From: Haliclystus octoradiatus
Lineage: Eukaryota > Cnidaria > Staurozoa > Stauromedusae > Haliclystidae
Direction of reading: 5' to 3'
Length of the DNA: 64,000 nucleotides
Assembly (NCBI GenBank): GCA_916610825.1
Contig: OU744447.1
Coordinates: 33,977,073 to 34,041,072, forward strand
Shown here piece after piece: positions 9,262 through 21,514 of the stretch; the first letter of the stretch is position 1; each line of letters begins with the position of its first letter. The position numbers and the translations under genes were made by a program. The notes beneath the pieces are model-generated. The model saw only the letters and a list, made by a program, of their open reading frames with translations, did not search any database and was not told where the DNA came from.

Positions 9262-12200
9262 TAATATGTTATATTGATCCTGAAATTTCAGGCTAAAATA
9301 GAAATACGGATATTCTGATGTAAAAAAAAGTAATTATTACATGAACATGACAGGAATATAACAGTTATATTTAGATGACCCTACACACTCACTAGCCTAA
9401 GCATAATTATAATTCTAGCTACATTGTAGACAATATGTTGGACTGGCCGATCAACTGTGAAATGATGTGTAAAAGGTGTATGCCTAACATAGAGACATGG
9501 CAGGGCCCCATGTCTTAACGAACCAGCGAGTTTCACTTGTCAGTGAACGACGGCGGTAGAGTCATGTGCACGGAGTACAGTTTTGATTTCAGATTATTAT
9601 AACCAGCAACGGTGGTTTTGATTTCTCCGGAAAATATGAATGCCGGGCATGAATGACAACTTGATTATGCAATTTAGTTAGTTAATGCTATGTTCGTATT
9701 AATGTAAATACATATAATCAATCTATTGCACAGCACTAATTTAGTTCACTCATGTCATTATATTAAGACTAGCACCGTATTATCATTATTATAACCCTAC
9801 ACACTCACTAGCCTAAGCATAATTATAATTCTAGCTACATTGTAGACAATATGTTGAACTGGCCGATCAACTGTGAAATGATGTGTAATGACTAATAATT
9901 ATCATTATCCAGTGAGTGTGTAGGGTTATAATAATGATAATACGGTGCTAGTCTTAATATAATGACATGAGTGAACTAACCGAATTAGTTGCTGCGCAAT
10001 AGATTATATGTTATTTACATTAATTAGTAGGTGTGAATTATCACGAGATACAACAGTTGAGTGTTAATTTTAATTTTGAGTGTCATGTTAATACCTTAGA
10101 ATTCAATAAATAAATAATACATAATATAATATAATATAATATAATATATATATAAACAATAAATATGAAGTACTTGAAGGAGCACGATTCCAATGAATAA
10201 TGAAAACTGTGTAGGCTTATAACAAAAGCCAAACACATTGTTTTCAGCTCGTCATACATAATATTGTTGCTCAAAATTGAACATATATACAGCAGTACAT
10301 TCAATTGTCCAAACGTCAGACTGTAAACTTCATCCATATTAGGCCTACAGTTTTTCAAGATTTTCAGGATTTCAAGATTTTAGATTTCAATTTGTTATGT
10401 GAACAGCTCAGTCCATCACATTGCGCAGCATCTGAATGTGCAAGAAACCAATTTCGCAAAGTATTTTTTGTTGTTTGCCAGTCACTCATGTGTGTACAAA
10501 TGACAGCATGGCGGCCTATCCAGAAACTAAACGCTTGTTGATTAGAACAATATCTTGATAAAGATGATTCAACTATTAAAGTAAAGAGTACATGATAATA
10601 TATTTAAGTAAAACATATAGTATTAATTTATGCGATCTAATGAATAGTATGACAATAAAACATATAGTGCCCACACTTGCATATGTAGGCCTATAGTGCT
10701 CAATGCTAAATATACCGGAGCTTGAATGAATAAGTAACATGAGTATTAAGTAGGCCTACTTGTAGCCTATGTGTAGCATTAGTATAGGCCTACAGATATA
10801 GCAACCCGGCAAGATTTTTTCCAGAGTTTCGTTCGCCTTTGTTTTTGCGTGTCATTTTTCACGAATTAAATAATGAGTGAAAAGACAATTCATAAAGGAC
10901 AGTTAACACTTGAATACAAAATTTCATATATACGGTTAATGCTAGATTATCAAGGAGTACGGCATTGCACAATAAAATTAGTCTGGTAACTGAACGCATT
11001 TGCGAGACACAACAGCTTCCACGGGTAAAAAATAATAAAATACGGTACAGCGTAAATATAACAAGTTTGATACAAGAACATATCAAAAAATTACCAGCAA
11101 GTTACGAAATAATATATTATGAGATTGACAGAGGAACTCTAAGCAGTCAGCAAGCTAGACCATTGTGGCAAGAGTAACTAGAGAGACTTGATTTGCTGCT
11201 CGTATCCTGTTGGAGCCTGCTTATAGTCAGTATGCTGTTGCCCCACTAGCAACCCAATGACAAATGCAATTTACACACACACACACACACACAAACTCAT
11301 AACTAGAATATTGTAAATAATTAGTGGCATGAATGCATACAGCACTTGGTTGAAATTCAAAGGTTGAAATGACCAAATAACATAATAAATTTGATGTGGT
11401 CTGTTTGCATTCAGGGATAACTTAATTGCAGAAAACCAATCAGGTATAAAATCCTGTCAGGTAGTTAATTGTAGGCTATTGTCCGTCAGTTTCTCTAGAT
11501 GAAAAGTTTACATAGTGTTTTCAAAGACCAATTATACAATACAGCTTTGAATCAAATTTGAATAATCATACATTTATGGGTGCGTCTATTTGACCGTCTT
11601 GACTGTAGTGATATGTGGTCGTCAGTGCATATTGACCGTATTATCTGATGAGTTTGAAGGAGAAAGTGTTGCCAGTCAAGATAAGAGTGATGTCAATGAA
11701 ATATTCAGGCCGTCTAATAGAATTGGTCGTAAAAGTCACATCAAATATATTACATGGCAACGATAACAACATTTAGCTATACCCTATTACACACAGTCGA
11801 TTGGTTTGCTTAATCAAGCTACAGTATTAATTGATTGCATGATATGTGTTTTATCATGTAAGACGCTGGTTTATGGTTTAAAGGTGGGTGTCTGTCTGTA
11901 ATGGCCGAGGAGCAAAGGTATGGGCTGCAAAATATAATGCCAAAGTCATCAAATGACATTCCTAAAATTCCCCGTAAAGTCTGAATCATAATCATGGATG
12001 TATACATGCTCAGTCAGCTATATGCAGTGTGGCAATTTCAGACCATTGTGTAGGGTTCAGATTCAGATAAAACTACATAGTTAAATTATGTTTGATCGTA
12101 TATTATGTAGAGTGCTGCTGACCCTACAAGGGTTTCAAGGAAGGAGGGAGATTACATATTACAGTTGATTATTTACTTGTAGAGAACGATGTGATAAACG

Positions 12201-12668
12201 GTAGTTACAAACACACCACTATAATTGCGCCATACACACATTGTGAATGATTGCTACAGCAGAAATCAGGAATGACCTTCTTATATAGCCGACGCAGATC
12301 TGAACGGCACTCGACACTCCATATCTGCAGACCATTATTGGCAATCGAATTGATACGATTCCACCAACTACTCTGTTTGGCTCCCAGAATTGTGAATGTA
12401 GCATAATGTAGCATACTGTTGAATAGTATATCTATATATGATATTAGTAACACTACCAACACCAAAACCATGAACATGTAAAAAAATTGAAAGCCACAAA
12501 TCTTTTAATTTTTTGAAAACATTTGAAAAAATGTTGTTTTCCGTTCAACTAACAACTACAATCAGCTACAACTCTGGATTAATTTATGATGGCTGGGTGG
12601 TCTTCTATTGGTGGATTCAAGTTGAAAATAATTGTTGCAATATACTAGTAACTAAATTGGTCAATGTA
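9262..12668. other. Distal spacer, unit 1
   Basis: Non-coding spacer holding a fold-back element (9698-10026), a (TATAA)n tract near 10122-10156, repeated AGGCCTA motifs and a (CA)n tract near 11272-11293. Open frames are all under 100 codons and none is recognisable. Confidence 0.5.
9698..10026. repeat. Fold-back (long inverted repeat) element, unit 1
   Basis: Two arms of about 110 bp (9698-9809 and 9911-10026) are near-perfect reverse complements. Both contain CATGTCATTATATTAAGAC and GCACCGTATTATCATTAT. The centre is a truncated copy of the sequence at 9378-9470. It resembles a MITE or fold-back element; no clear target duplication seen. Confidence 0.65.
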
Positions 12669-13023
12669 TCTGTATAAATATCAGGCTCGTTTGAAAGTCA
12701 AATAATATTGTTCTATAGGCGATAAAAAGTTCAGACTGCAGTATAGAGGTATAGAGCTTACTGCGTAGGAAATGAACATTACGACAATAGATAAAACGAT
12801 AAAATTGTGACAACGCAATATGTTTTCTTTGCTTAGATTTGGTTGCTTTGAAAAAAGCCGGGTTATAGGACTGACGAGTAGACAGTCTACTTGCTGCTGG
12901 TGAATTTGAATTTGTTCTGTATAAATATCAGGCTCATTTTGAAAGTCACATAATATTGCTCTATAGGCGATAAAAAGTTCAGACTGCAGTATAGAGGTAT
13001 AGAGATTACTGCGTATGAAATGA
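12669..13023. repeat. 108-bp direct repeats flanking an H2B fragment, unit 1
   Basis: Copies at 12669-12775 and 12916-13023 both start TCTGTATAAATATCAGGCTC and end near GAAATGA, with about eight differences. The H2B 3' fragment lies exactly between them. Confidence 0.75.
12775..12908 (-). pseudogene. H2B 3'-end fragment in spacer, unit 1
   Basis: 134 bp matching 5415-5548 of the H2B gene: the last few codons, stop, 3' UTR, stem-loop and U7-type element. The stem-loop copy (12844-12859) has its closing pair broken (AAAGCA instead of AAAGCC). There is no promoter and essentially no coding sequence, so it is a relic. Confidence 0.9.
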
Positions 13024-15274
13024 ATGGGATTTTGGATTGCCCAGTCTATTCTCAGAAGTAGGCCTACAGTAATATAGCGTTGATTTTTTTTTCTATTATA
13101 TTATGCAGTGAGAGTACCATGATTCGAGCAAAGAATGTTTTTGTTGTTCTTGCTACAGCTATGATGTGCACAGATATTTATGATGCACGAAGGGAGGGAT
13201 TTAGTTGTGTAATTCTGTCGATAGATAGCGTACATATATTGATGCATTTATTTGGAATAATGATATATTGAAGAGTTGGAAGTACTTTGATATAGTGAAT
13301 TAATTGCATAGAAATCCATATGATTCTCAAATTTAGAAATGTAAAGGACTCTTTTTGATACGTTTATGCCATGAATAACTAAACTGAATCAGTACTCTGC
13401 CGGCCTGCTGCAAATCAATAGGCACAGCACATCACAAGGCCTGCATTTGAACATTTACCTCTGTACAATGCCCAACCACCTGGTTGTAGTGACCACGTTT
13501 GCCATACCTTCGAAAGGCAGCTATGTATTCCAATGTATTTCTGGAAATTGTGTTCGTAAGTTGTCTACTACGTCGCTGCATGCATGGTCATTGCTAATTT
13601 TTAATTTTTCCTTTTCGCTTTCAGGAAGTTTGTTTGGATGTGTATTTCTGCGCAATCTCAGCTGCCTTATTCATAAACGCTTCCAAAGAATATCTGATTG
13701 CTGTTGTCTGTGTCTGTTGTCTCCATTTTTATTTGTTTTCCCCTCTCAGTAACCTATATCTACTCAAGGTTTGATGCGTATCTGCTGCTTCTAGTGATTG
13801 TTGTTCTTATTAGTCGAATCAACTTCCCGCGAGTGCCGCCCTTATGCGATTGGCGTATCCCTAAGCAACGGGTACCATCGAACGTCACAATCACATCGAA
13901 TGATCGGCCTACAAGTCGTGTCGAATGATTTGATGCAGAAAATGTTGCAGAACGTATCGAAACGAAAACAGAAACTTAATTAACAGTAATTGCTACGAAA
14001 GCGGTACATCGTCAACAGTATAGCCGTTTACATTGATAGTGCATTATATATTAACCATCAAGCTATACATTTGTACACTGCCGCCGCAACCTAGATATGG
14101 ATTTACAGAATGTACGATGAAACCATCATATAATTATATAGCTACCAAGGAGTGGATATAATCGCATATGCATTGAATGCCTTTAAAATTATTGCAATAG
14201 TTAAATACTAATGGCACGGAACAATCTCTCTGTCACTTCACCGTAATATTGGCAGCGTATCAAATTTAGAAACCTACATAAAAACAGAGCTGAGAGAGTG
14301 ACGGTCGCTTACTTGCAATTTAATTACGAGAGACTTCTATCGACTGGGAAAGTAAATGTCTACATAATTGTATAGAATTTAATCAAATTTGAATCTACAA
14401 TCTTAAATGTTCATCAACCGTATACATGCCTGGCTTCAGAGTTTACTACCTGAGTTGTGCGACCAACATGAAAAACATGCAGGCCCTGCACTTCGATTAC
14501 GACGGTACTCATGAAGATCGAAGGAAGGCCACTTAATTGAACAACATGCCGTGACAAGTACGTATGTGTTCTTTGTTTTGTAGCCTGGTTGATCGGTAAA
14601 GTTTTCACGCGGCCAATTTATTTCAAGCAATAAATTGATACCACTCGTACTTACGAAGTGCCGGTCCTTGAAAGTTTTATGTTAGGCCGGATAATGCCGT
14701 TCGCACCCACATAGGGTAACTGACTTGCCTCGAAGGTTCTACTGAAACATGTGCTTGTTAGCATGCACCTGTAATAATCTTCAAAATATATGCCACTAAT
14801 GCCATCGGACAGTGACGGATCGACCCCGCGGTATACGTACGTGATCAGAGTGACAGAATTCTAATGCCCTGTATAGGCATGTCAAACTAGCTATGAAACT
14901 TCGTCAACGCACCATCATACGATTAACTAGTTGAATTCAGTATGATAGTGGTCAATTGGTACATGTTCAAAGGCGTTTGAGTGTATTTGGCGTGGAAATA
15001 TTGAAGGGAACAAATGTTAGGGGTCATAACGGGGAAGTGATGTAGAGAGAAAAAGCCATCGTTTTCGGCATACAATGTGTTCACCTGGATTCAAGTAACT
15101 GATACCGAAAGCCAACAACGGGTTCTTGTGTGCAGAATAGTCTTCACATCTTTAATTGTCGATATTAGATAAGAATGTGTTGAATTTGTGTGTCGAAAAA
15201 GCACAGTTGTGTTAAAAATGAGAGTGAAATCAGTTGCGAGCCTCTGTCTTCAAGACGGTCCGCCTCGTAGCCAG

Positions 15275-15384
15275 TATATAAACAAGAGTTCTGTTGGCGC
15301 GAGGGCATTTCACTTTAAAGCAAAACGTTAAACGACACAGTTATCTCATATCTTGTTTATCAATTTTACTTGAAATTTTTCATC
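15275..15384 (+). promoter_or_regulatory. H1 promoter core and 5' UTR, unit 2
   Basis: TATA box 15275-15283 and E2F-like motif 15294-15302; identical to unit 1. Confidence 0.7.
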
Positions 15385-15951
15385 ATGGTTAGTTCCCCAT
15401 CAAAGAAAGTAGCAAAAAAGACTGCCAGTAAAGCATCGCTTCACCCAACGTACAACGAAATGATCCAGAAGGCGATCGCAGCGCTGAAAGAGAGGAATGG
15501 CGCGTCGAGACAGAAAATTGCCAGCTACATTGTTAGTAATTACACTGGTCTAGGAGAGCCAAGTAGCGTTACTGCACCACTTCGAAGGGCACTTGTCAAG
15601 GCTCTTGCCGCTGGCACAATCATCAACACGAAAGGAACAGGAGCAAGTGGCCGTTTTAAATTGGCCAACGTTCCCAAACCAGCAGCAGCGAAGAAGAGTC
15701 CCGCAAAAAAGAAGGCAGCTGTTGCAGCCAAACCAAAAGCATCTACTGCTGCCAAGAAGACGACCAGTGTAAAGGCTGCTGCTAAAAAGTCACCAGCCAA
15801 ACGCAAGCCAAAGAGCAAGGTCGCTAAGAAAACCGCCAAGTCCCCCAAAAAAGTGAAGCCTGTGGCCAAAGGCAAGGCAGCTGCAAGCAAAACCAAGAAA
15901 GCCAGCAAGTCTCCTGCCAAGAAATCCAGCAAAGCAGCATCGAAGAAATAA
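15385..15951 (+). CDS. H1: Linker histone H1, unit 2
   Basis: Encodes the same 188-residue protein as the unit 1 copy, with Glu at 58 and Ala at 147. It lies 6.8 kb downstream of the H2A stem-loop of unit 1 once the LTR insertion is discounted. The promoter is intact, so it should be expressed. ATG at 15385 chosen over the in-frame TTG at 15370. Confidence 0.97.
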   Translation: MVSSPSKKVAKKTASKASLHPTYNEMIQKAIAALKERNGASRQKIASYIVSNYTGLGEPSSVTAPLRRALVKALAAGTIINTKGTGASGRFKLANVPKPAAAKKSPAKKKAAVAAKPKASTAAKKTTSVKAAAKKSPAKRKPKSKVAKKTAKSPKKVKPVAKGKAAASKTKKASKSPAKKSSKAASKK

Positions 15952-15980
15952 TTCAGAAAGTGTCTGTCTTCCAACAAAAC

Positions 15981-15996
15981 GGCTTTTTTCAAAGCC
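15981..15996 (+). terminator. Histone 3' stem-loop (H1, unit 2)
   Basis: Intact GGCTTTTTTCAAAGCC with ACCA flank, 30 bp past the stop. Confidence 0.93.
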
Positions 15997-16227
15997 ACCA
16001 AATTAAGTGAAGGATGCCATCTATGCTTGTCTCCCCCGATTATTGTTGTCTGTTTACAAAATAATGTCTGTTTGATTCATATTTATCGACACTTGATAGT
16101 TGGTAATTTTAAGTGACCCTATTCTAATTCTACAACTACAAATTAGCCTATTATAAGTGACACTTGGTGCTGTTCTTAGGTTTGGCAATGATACAAGTTT
16201 AAGTAGTAAAGTTTGTACCTTACTGTT

Positions 16228-16345
16228 GTCTACGACCATATCACTGAGAATGATCCGGTTCTCGTCCGATCCCCGAAGACAAACTCAGTCGAGCCCACTC
16301 AGTAGCGATATGGGTGACCGATTGCGAACAATGGGTGCCGTAGAC
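16228..16345 (+). rRNA. 5S rRNA-like gene, unit 2
   Basis: Identical to the unit 1 copy, with six T immediately after. Exact conservation between units says little about constraint here, because the surrounding spacer is equally conserved. Confidence 0.8.
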
Positions 16346-16751
16346 TTTTTTCATTTATTTTTTTATTATTTTATATTTTCTCCATATATCTTCCATATCA
16401 ATTAACAAATATTATACAAGGATTTCAGTGCCAACGACATTTTATTAACCACAGTATTACCCTGTCTGGCTCATTTTAGTAGCCATGCTACCGTAACTAG
16501 GACGTAACTAACCTAGCAGAACGACGCCTATATAGAGATGGGACATCACATTAGCCTGTAATTTATTGTTTTGGTAGCACTGCATTATACTTCAAGAATG
16601 ACATATACTGGCTTAGTAATTATGTATAGAACAATAACCTGAGAAGTAATCATGATAGGCAGTTACTGTGACAGAGATTTAATAAGATCTATTTAGTTGG
16701 AGTAATATCAAGGCAGACAGAGCAAAAATGATCAACTTTATTTGATTTGGT

Positions 16752-16767
16752 GGCTTTGAAAAAAGCC
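16752..16767 (-). terminator. Histone 3' stem-loop (H3, unit 2)
   Basis: Intact minus-strand hairpin with ACCA flank. Confidence 0.93.
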
Positions 16768-16797
16768 GGTTTTTGCAGGCACTAGAATATAGAAGAT

Positions 16798-17906
<1,109 letters not shown>

Positions 17907-17938
17907 TTTCACTGCTTACACAGTGCTCACTTATACCC

Positions 17939-17954
17939 GGCTTTTTTCAAAGCC
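17939..17954 (+). terminator. Histone 3' stem-loop (H4, unit 2)
   Basis: Intact hairpin with ACCA flank. Confidence 0.93.
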
Positions 17955-18741
17955 ACCAAATCAAGTCAGAGAATTGTTTGATTGCTGTTTTGTGTCATGC
18001 GTTATATTTTGTCTCGTTGCATATAAAGTAGTTTAGGTTGATCTGAAAGTAAATGACTGAAATGAAAAGTTATCGGATCCTAACGCGGCATACTACTAAC
18101 TTATTACACATGTTTCGTGTTACTGTACCTATCTTCCGGGCGGGCGGGGTGTCAGAATATCCGCGGAAATTTCAATGTTTATATAATTTTTGTAAAGCAC
18201 CTATCCAAGAACCAATAACGAGGCATGTATTGCATGTAACTTGAAGTACGTACTCGTATATTCTGTACATATCAGGCAGTGAAATCTGATTTTTTAATAT
18301 TGATTACGGAAACCGTACCGGATAATAAAATGCCTTCGTTAGATTAATTACGACTGCTGCGATCAGTTATATTCCAGTGAGCAATTCGTTCAGTGCAAAT
18401 AATTGTTGTCATCCTTATTGTATCACCGCATGTCATTAGTTCACAAGTCAATGGAATGCTAATAATATAGTTATTATATCAATCAATCAGTAGTGGCGGA
18501 CACCGGATCGGAAAATAGAATACTGTTTGTGTTCAACGTCATTATAAATAAAATCATTGGTCAACATACCAGGATCAGACAGATGTGGGGAGGAAGGAGA
18601 CATATACACACACACACACAACATACGCAGATATAGACGGCCTAAGACACGGTACACGCATGCAATAATTGAAACATTACGACAATAGATAAAACGATAA
18701 AATTGTGACAACGCAATATGTTTTCTTTGCTTAGATTTGGT
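17955..18741. other. H4-H2B intergenic region, unit 2
   Basis: Same non-coding content as unit 1; (CA)n near 18606-18619. No gene seen. Confidence 0.5.
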
Positions 18742-18757
18742 GGCTTTGAAAAAAGCC
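18742..18757 (-). terminator. Histone 3' stem-loop (H2B, unit 2)
   Basis: Intact minus-strand hairpin, followed by AGCAAAGAAAAC. Confidence 0.94.
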
Positions 18758-18784
18758 GGGTTATAGGACTGACGAGTAGACAGT

Positions 18785-19192
18785 CTACTTGCTGCTGGTG
18801 AATTTGGTGACGGCCTTGGTGCCTTCACTGACTGCATGTTTGGCCAACTCTCCGGGCAAGAGGAGACGGACTGCTGTTTGGATTTCCCTCGATGTGATGG
18901 TTGACTTTTTGTTGTACAAAGCCAAACGAGATGCCTCGGCAGCAATACGCTCGAAGATGTCATTGACAAATGAGTTCATGATGTTCATTGCCTTGCTAGC
19001 GATTCCAGTGTCGGGATGTACTTGTTTGAGAACCTTGTAAATGTAGATGGAGTAACTCTCACGTCTCTTGCGGTGGCGTTTTGATTTTTCTCCTGGTGCT
19101 TTACCTTTCTTGCCGATACCGGCCTTCTTCTCTCCCTTCTTGGCGACTTTAGGTGCCTGCTTTCCTCCTTTGGCTGCTGCAGCGTCAGACAT
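18785..19192 (-). CDS. H2B: Histone H2B, unit 2
   Basis: 135 residues, identical protein to unit 1. The 3' end of this gene is the same sequence that is duplicated as a relic in the spacer of the same unit at 24262-24395. Confidence 0.97.
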   Translation of the reverse strand: MSDAAAAKGGKQAPKVAKKGEKKAGIGKKGKAPGEKSKRHRKRRESYSIYIYKVLKQVHPDTGIASKAMNIMNSFVNDIFERIAAEASRLALYNKKSTITSREIQTAVRLLLPGELAKHAVSEGTKAVTKFTSSK

Positions 19193-19536
19193 GATTTAAT
19201 CAATAAGTTGCAAAACTAACAACGATAAACAAGTGATCCTGTGTAGGCTGGTGTTGTGAACAACTGAAGTTTATCGTTTCGCGCGCGGCTTCTTGTATTT
19301 GAGCCCTGGAGAGAGTAGGCTCGAAATTGGCGCGAATCGAAACAACAGATCGGGTGCTCATTGAAATTGCTTTCCAGTACGTCGGGATGGCCTAGAACAA
19401 TAGACATAGCTTTTTCGAGCCTTCTCATTACTATTTCAGGCGCGCAGCCCCAAGCCGGAGTCATTCACAACATTGAACTCAAAGCAAACGTTTGTCGTAG
19501 ATTTATCTGTAAACCTACTTCATTAATTTTCTCATC
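19193..19536. promoter_or_regulatory. H2B/H2A bidirectional promoter, unit 2
   Basis: 344 bp, identical layout to unit 1; E2F-like motifs near 19277 and 19326. Confidence 0.68.
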
Positions 19537-19923
19537 ATGTCTGGACGTGGTAAAGGCGGTAAAGCAAAATCAAAGCCTAAATCGAGATCATCTCGTGCTG
19601 GTCTGCAATTTCCAGTTGGTCGTGTTCATCGTATTCTTCGTAAGGGTAACTACGCGAAACGAGTTGGAGCTGGTGCACCAGTTTACTTGGCCGCTGTTCT
19701 CGAATATTTGTCTGCTGAAATCCTCGAGTTAGCAGGTAATGCTGCCCGTGACAACAAGAAGAGCCGTATTATCCCTCGCCATTTGCAATTGGCTGTGAGG
19801 AACGACGAAGAGTTAAACAAACTGTTGTCTGGAGTAACCATTGCCCAAGGTGGTGTTTTGCCCAACATCCAGGCTGTTCTTCTGCCAAAGAAGACCGAAG
19901 CCAAAGCAGCCAAGAAAGCATAA
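19537..19923 (+). CDS. H2A: Histone H2A, unit 2
   Basis: 128 residues, same protein as unit 1 with the NYAKRVG L1 loop. The spacer downstream lacks the LTR element and so shows its empty target site at about 20744-20751. Confidence 0.97.
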   Translation: MSGRGKGGKAKSKPKSRSSRAGLQFPVGRVHRILRKGNYAKRVGAGAPVYLAAVLEYLSAEILELAGNAARDNKKSRIIPRHLQLAVRNDEELNKLLSGVTIAQGGVLPNIQAVLLPKKTEAKAAKKA

Positions 19924-19958
19924 GCTCCGTCTACATCATGGCTCAACGTCATCAAACC

Positions 19959-19974
19959 GGCTTTTTTCAAAGCC
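19959..19974 (+). terminator. Histone 3' stem-loop (H2A, unit 2)
   Basis: Intact hairpin with ACCA flank. Confidence 0.93.
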
Positions 19975-21185
19975 ACCAAATTCAGCAAAGTAACAACCTG
20001 TTAGCGATTGTCTTTCTTGTAGTCATTTTATTTTGCCTTGAACTATTTTAATTTAATTTTGACCAACCTAGTATGCGTTTGCACAGTACACTACTGTAAT
20101 CTAGGACACCCCTAACGCGCCGTATTCTAGATTCCCCCTTCAACGCGACCCTCGATTCCAAAACAGTGCGTTAGCCTCTATGCGTCAACCTCGTCTATGG
20201 CTTCAATAAACATGGACGTCTTATAGATAGCAATATCCCTAATGGATAATTTGATTTGCATTTCACGACAATGCAAGCCTTTAACCAGTTATTGGTGTTC
20301 ATACTTTTAAATGCGTTGATCCAAGTTGGACGAAAGGATGGGATCTTTAATACTATATTCTGGGTTTGTCGACTGCTGTGCATGGCATGGAGTAAACAGT
20401 CTGTATGCACTATTTTGACTCCTTGATCAGCTTGTCCAGGCTGCCAGCTACGTCCACATGTCAGGTATGAATACAATTAACTAAACATGACAGTAGCCCA
20501 CTGGAGTAGACTAGCTAATAGGCCCCATAATGTGGAGATCGATCGATTCTATTTCAATTCTACATGTGCAATTTTCCTAATCAATCATAGCTTTTTAAAT
20601 CTGCAAACCTGCGTAGGCCTATGTTGTACAGAATTGAAATCAATATAGCTAGTGTCATATTGTTGAACAGCTGATCCTCGTAACGGGAAATGGCAATTGC
20701 CGCTACACAAGCGTGTCCTTACAGCTCTGATTGTTAGTAGGCTATATAGTAATATGTTATATTGATCCTGAAATTTCAGGCTAAAATAGAAATACGGATA
20801 TTCTGATGTAAAAAAAAGTAATTATTACATGAACATGACAGGAATATAACAGTTATATTTAGATGACCCTACACACTCACTAGCCTAAGCATAATTATAA
20901 TTCTAGCTACATTGTAGACAATATGTTGGACTGGCCGATCAACTGTGAAATGATGTGTAAAAGGTGTATGCCTAACATAGAGACATGGCAGGGCCCCATG
21001 TCTTAACGAACCAGCGAGTTTCACTTGTCAGTGAACGACGGCGGTAGAGTCATGTGCACGGAGTACAGTTTTGATTTCAGATTATTATAACCAGCAACGG
21101 TGGTTTTGATTTCTCCGGAAAATATGAATGCCGGGCATGAATGACAACTTGATTATGCAATTTAGTTAGTTAATGCTATGTTCGT

Positions 21186-21514
21186 ATTAATGTAAATACA
21201 TATAATCAATCTATTGCACAGCACTAATTTAGTTCACTCATGTCATTATATTAAGACTAGCACCGTATTATCATTATTATAACCCTACACACTCACTAGC
21301 CTAAGCATAATTATAATTCTAGCTACATTGTAGACAATATGTTGAACTGGCCGATCAACTGTGAAATGATGTGTAATGACTAATAATTATCATTATCCAG
21401 TGAGTGTGTAGGGTTATAATAATGATAATACGGTGCTAGTCTTAATATAATGACATGAGTGAACTAACCGAATTAGTTGCTGCGCAATAGATTATATGTT
21501 ATTTACATTAATTA
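21186..21514. repeat. Fold-back element, unit 2
   Basis: Same arms and centre as unit 1. Confidence 0.65.

Noticed and set aside
10083..10358. 91-codon minus-strand frame with hydrophobic stretch in the spacer
   Set aside because: Tyr/Ile run comes from the (TATAA)n tract; no protein similarity recognised and no supporting signals.
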